Assembly (NCBI RefSeq): GCF_034627025.1
Contig: NZ_CP141048.1
Coordinates: 744,001 to 808,000, forward strand
Direction of reading: 5' to 3'
Length of the DNA stretch: 64,000 nt
Source: Microvirga lotononidis
GTDB taxonomy: Bacteria > Pseudomonadota > Alphaproteobacteria > Rhizobiales > Beijerinckiaceae
The notes beneath the pieces were generated by a model. The model saw only the letters and a list, made by a program, of their open reading frames with translations, was not told the origin of the DNA and did no database searches. Below, piece after piece: positions 62,517-64,000 of the stretch. Position numbers and translations under genes: made by a program. Numbering within the stretch: the first letter of the stretch is position 1; every line of letters starts with the position of its first letter.

Positions 62517-63389
62517 ATGTTCGAGAATTTCACCCATCGCCAAATCGAAACCTCCGGCGCGACCATCAACCTCCGCCACGGCGGGAACGGCCCGCCCGTC
62601 CTTCTGCTGCATGGACATCCGCAGACCCATGTCATGTGGCACAAGGTGGCTCCGAAGCTCGCCGAGAGCTACACGATTGTCTGTGCCGATCTGCGCGGCT
62701 ACGGCGACAGCGCGAAGCCGCCGACCACGCCCGACCATGAGCCCTATTCCAAGCGCGCCATGGCGCGCGATCAGGTCGAAGCGATGCGGGCCCTCGGCTT
62801 CGAGCGCTTCGCTGTCGTCGGCCACGACCGCGGCGGGCGCTGCGCCTATCGCATGGCGCTCGATCACCCCGACCGGATCGTCGCACTGTCGGTTCTCGAC
62901 ATCATTCCCACGGCCGAGCATTTCCAGCGCACCGACATGGCCTTCGCCATGGGCTATTGGCATTGGTTCTTCCTCGCTCAACCCCATCCCATCCCCGAGC
63001 GCCTGATCGCATCGGACCCGGACGTGTTCTATCTGCGCCGGGGACGCTCGCTCTTCGACGAAGCTGCGCTGGCCGAATATCGCCGCTGCTACACCAACCC
63101 CGAGACGATCCACGCCATGTGCGAGGATTACCGGGCCGGCGCGACCATCGACATGCGCCTCGACGAAGAGGACCAGAAGGCCGGGCGCCGAATCGCCTGT
63201 CCGGTGCAGGCCCTCTGGGGCCTGAAGAACGGGCTGGAGCGCTGGTACGACGTTCTCGCCGTATGGCGCGACTGGGCCGACCGCGTGGAAGGCCACGGCA
63301 TCGATTGCGGCCATTACCTCGCCGAGGAAGCGCCGGAGGAAACGCTGGCGGCGTTGGAGCCATTCCTGGCGAGAGCGTTCAAAGGCTGA
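62517..63389 (+). CDS. Alpha/beta hydrolase, fluoroacetate/haloacetate dehalogenase-like
   Basis: A 290-residue alpha/beta hydrolase whose catalytic set matches fluoroacetate dehalogenases: nucleophile Asp104 in VVGHDRGGR, carboxylate-binding Arg105 and Arg108, halide-site His149-Trp150 in GYWHWFF and Tyr205 in CEDYRAG, acid Asp128, and base His266 in CGHYLAEE. The presence of Asp as nucleophile, in place of Ser, excludes ordinary esterases. Physiological substrate could be a haloacetate or a related small acid. Start ATG 62517. Confidence 0.88.
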   Translation: MFENFTHRQIETSGATINLRHGGNGPPVLLLHGHPQTHVMWHKVAPKLAESYTIVCADLRGYGDSAKPPTTPDHEPYSKRAMARDQVEAMRALGFERFAVVGHDRGGRCAYRMALDHPDRIVALSVLDIIPTAEHFQRTDMAFAMGYWHWFFLAQPHPIPERLIASDPDVFYLRRGRSLFDEAALAEYRRCYTNPETIHAMCEDYRAGATIDMRLDEEDQKAGRRIACPVQALWGLKNGLERWYDVLAVWRDWADRVEGHGIDCGHYLAEEAPEETLAALEPFLARAFKG

Positions 63390-63514
63390 AACACCCGCGA
63401 CTGCTGTTAGCCCTCACTCACCACAATACGCCGACGGCTCTCCTCCCGCCTGTGGGTTGGAGATGGAGGTGCGGGGTGAGCGATAGCCTATGCAGATGTT
63501 GCGCGACGATGCCG

Positions 63515-63600
63515 CAGCTTCACCTCTCCCATGGGGAGAGGTCGGACCGTCAGGTCCGGGTGAGGGGTTACGCCCTCTCCCTCAGGGAGAGGTAAACCCG
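63515..63600. repeat. Dispersed repeat, type C
   Basis: Hairpin CACCTCTCCCATGGGGAGAG, then GTCGGACCGTCAGGTCCGGG, GTGAGGGGTTACGCCCTCTC and CCTCAGGGAGAGG. The central block is identical to part of the copy at 50520-50705. The remainder of the gap 63390-63709 shows further degenerate stems and no gene. Confidence 0.65.
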
Positions 63601-63709
63601 TGCCACACGTGGCCAACCCAGCGCTGGCCCCCACCCTTGATCCTCTCACCAAGGGAGGGAAACACGCTATGTCCTCTCTGGGCGGGCCACTCAGGATGAG
63701 TTGAGAACT

Positions 63710-64000
63710 CTACGACCCAGCCTTCGCGAACGGCGCGATGGTGATGCCGTTCGCCTCCAGCTTCGCGCGAACCGTACGCGCCATCGCGACCGCGCTCGGC
63801 TCGTCGCCGTGCACGCAGATCGTGTCGATCTCGAGCGGGATCCGCTTTCCGGACACCGTCGTGATCGCCTTGTCCTGGACAGCCCGGAGAATGCGCTCGG
63901 CGGCGAATTCCGCATCGTGGAGCACGGCACCGGGCTTCTTGCGGCTGGTGAGCGTGCCGTCGTCCTCGTAGGTCCGGTCGGCAAAAATCTCGCGCGCGAC
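63710..64000 (-). CDS. pxpA: 5-oxoprolinase subunit A (LamB/YcsF family), C-terminal part
   Basis: The frame is open to the window edge, so only the last 96 residues are present. The sequence [20 protein letters not shown]...KPGAVLHD and [18 protein letters not shown] is diagnostic of PxpA, which with PxpB and PxpC cleaves 5-oxoproline to glutamate using ATP. The stop TAG is at 63710-63712. The partners, if present, lie outside the window. Confidence 0.92.
   Translation of the reverse strand, partial: VAREIFADRTYEDDGTLTSRKKPGAVLHDAEFAAERILRAVQDKAITTVSGKRIPLEIDTICVHGDEPSAVAMARTVRAKLEANGITIAPFAKAGS

Noticed and set aside
1..64000. Mobile element or prophage
   Set aside because: No transposase, integrase, phage structural gene or tRNA-associated duplication could be found on either strand.

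Overview
The window is a GC-rich stretch of chromosome from an alphaproteobacterium, most likely of the order Hyphomicrobiales (Rhizobiales) and possibly a Microvirga-like member of the Methylobacteriaceae. This is an inference. It rests on the gene order (yidC/engB/argB; def/fmt/truA; dapD/dapE; ffs/dnaX/ybaB/recR; uvrC/pgsA/moaD/moaE; petABC), an MbfA iron exporter with an Irr-type box, and several families of dispersed intergenic palindromes. The content is overwhelmingly housekeeping. I see no phage, transposase, CRISPR array, tRNA or rRNA gene, and no classical DNA-binding transcriptional regulator apart from the YbaB nucleoid protein.

Layout. 1-5,800: the yidC 3' end, a NUDIX hydrolase, a CYTH-CHAD protein, engB with DUF423, argB and a HAD nucleotidase. 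6,000-11,500: a DUF892 ferritin-like protein, rmuC, the def-fmt-GNAT-truA run and a membrane protein. 11,500-16,750 (minus strand): dapD-dapE, then ffs (SRP RNA)-dnaX-ybaB-recR. 16,900-18,200: a HIT protein and nudC. 19,000-22,850 (minus): a small secreted protein, moaE, moaD, pgsA and uvrC. 23,000-24,600: an RTX-type secreted protein broken by an in-frame amber codon. 24,700-30,900: a BenE transporter, a lipoprotein, prs, rplY, pth, ychF and a tiny membrane protein. 30,900-36,200: a group III truncated globin, endonuclease V, a tandem MaoC protein, then a purine-salvage cluster (HD phosphohydrolase, apt, mtnP) and a 2H phosphoesterase. 36,200-39,050: the cytochrome bc1 operon petABC (minus). 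39,300-43,430: trmL and hemF (plus), then cca, DUF6111, CoA pyrophosphatase and DUF1285 (minus). 43,600-50,500: a four-gene MoxR/DUF58/DUF4159/large-membrane-protein operon. 50,700-54,200: GNAT, NUDIX, MbfA and a metallophosphoesterase. 54,400-61,050: a DUF4142 protein with inserted glycine zippers, an FAH-family protein, and a complete polar amino acid ABC importer with two tandem binding-protein genes. 61,100-64,000: DUF4112, a DUF882 peptidase-like protein, a fluoroacetate-dehalogenase-like hydrolase and the 3' end of pxpA.

The most notable points are: two genes interrupted by in-frame stop codons (an RTX protein, TAG; a small membrane protein with a good ribosome binding site, TGA); a 179-bp perfectly identical patch shared by the two tandem binding-protein genes, which suggests gene conversion; a near-perfect Irr/ICE palindrome directly upstream of mbfA; at least three families of intergenic palindromic repeats; a conserved but functionally obscure MoxR-DUF58-DUF4159 operon; and three short unannotatable-by-length reading frames that look real. 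No clearly unprecedented system was found. The MoxR cluster and the small membrane proteins are the best places to look.
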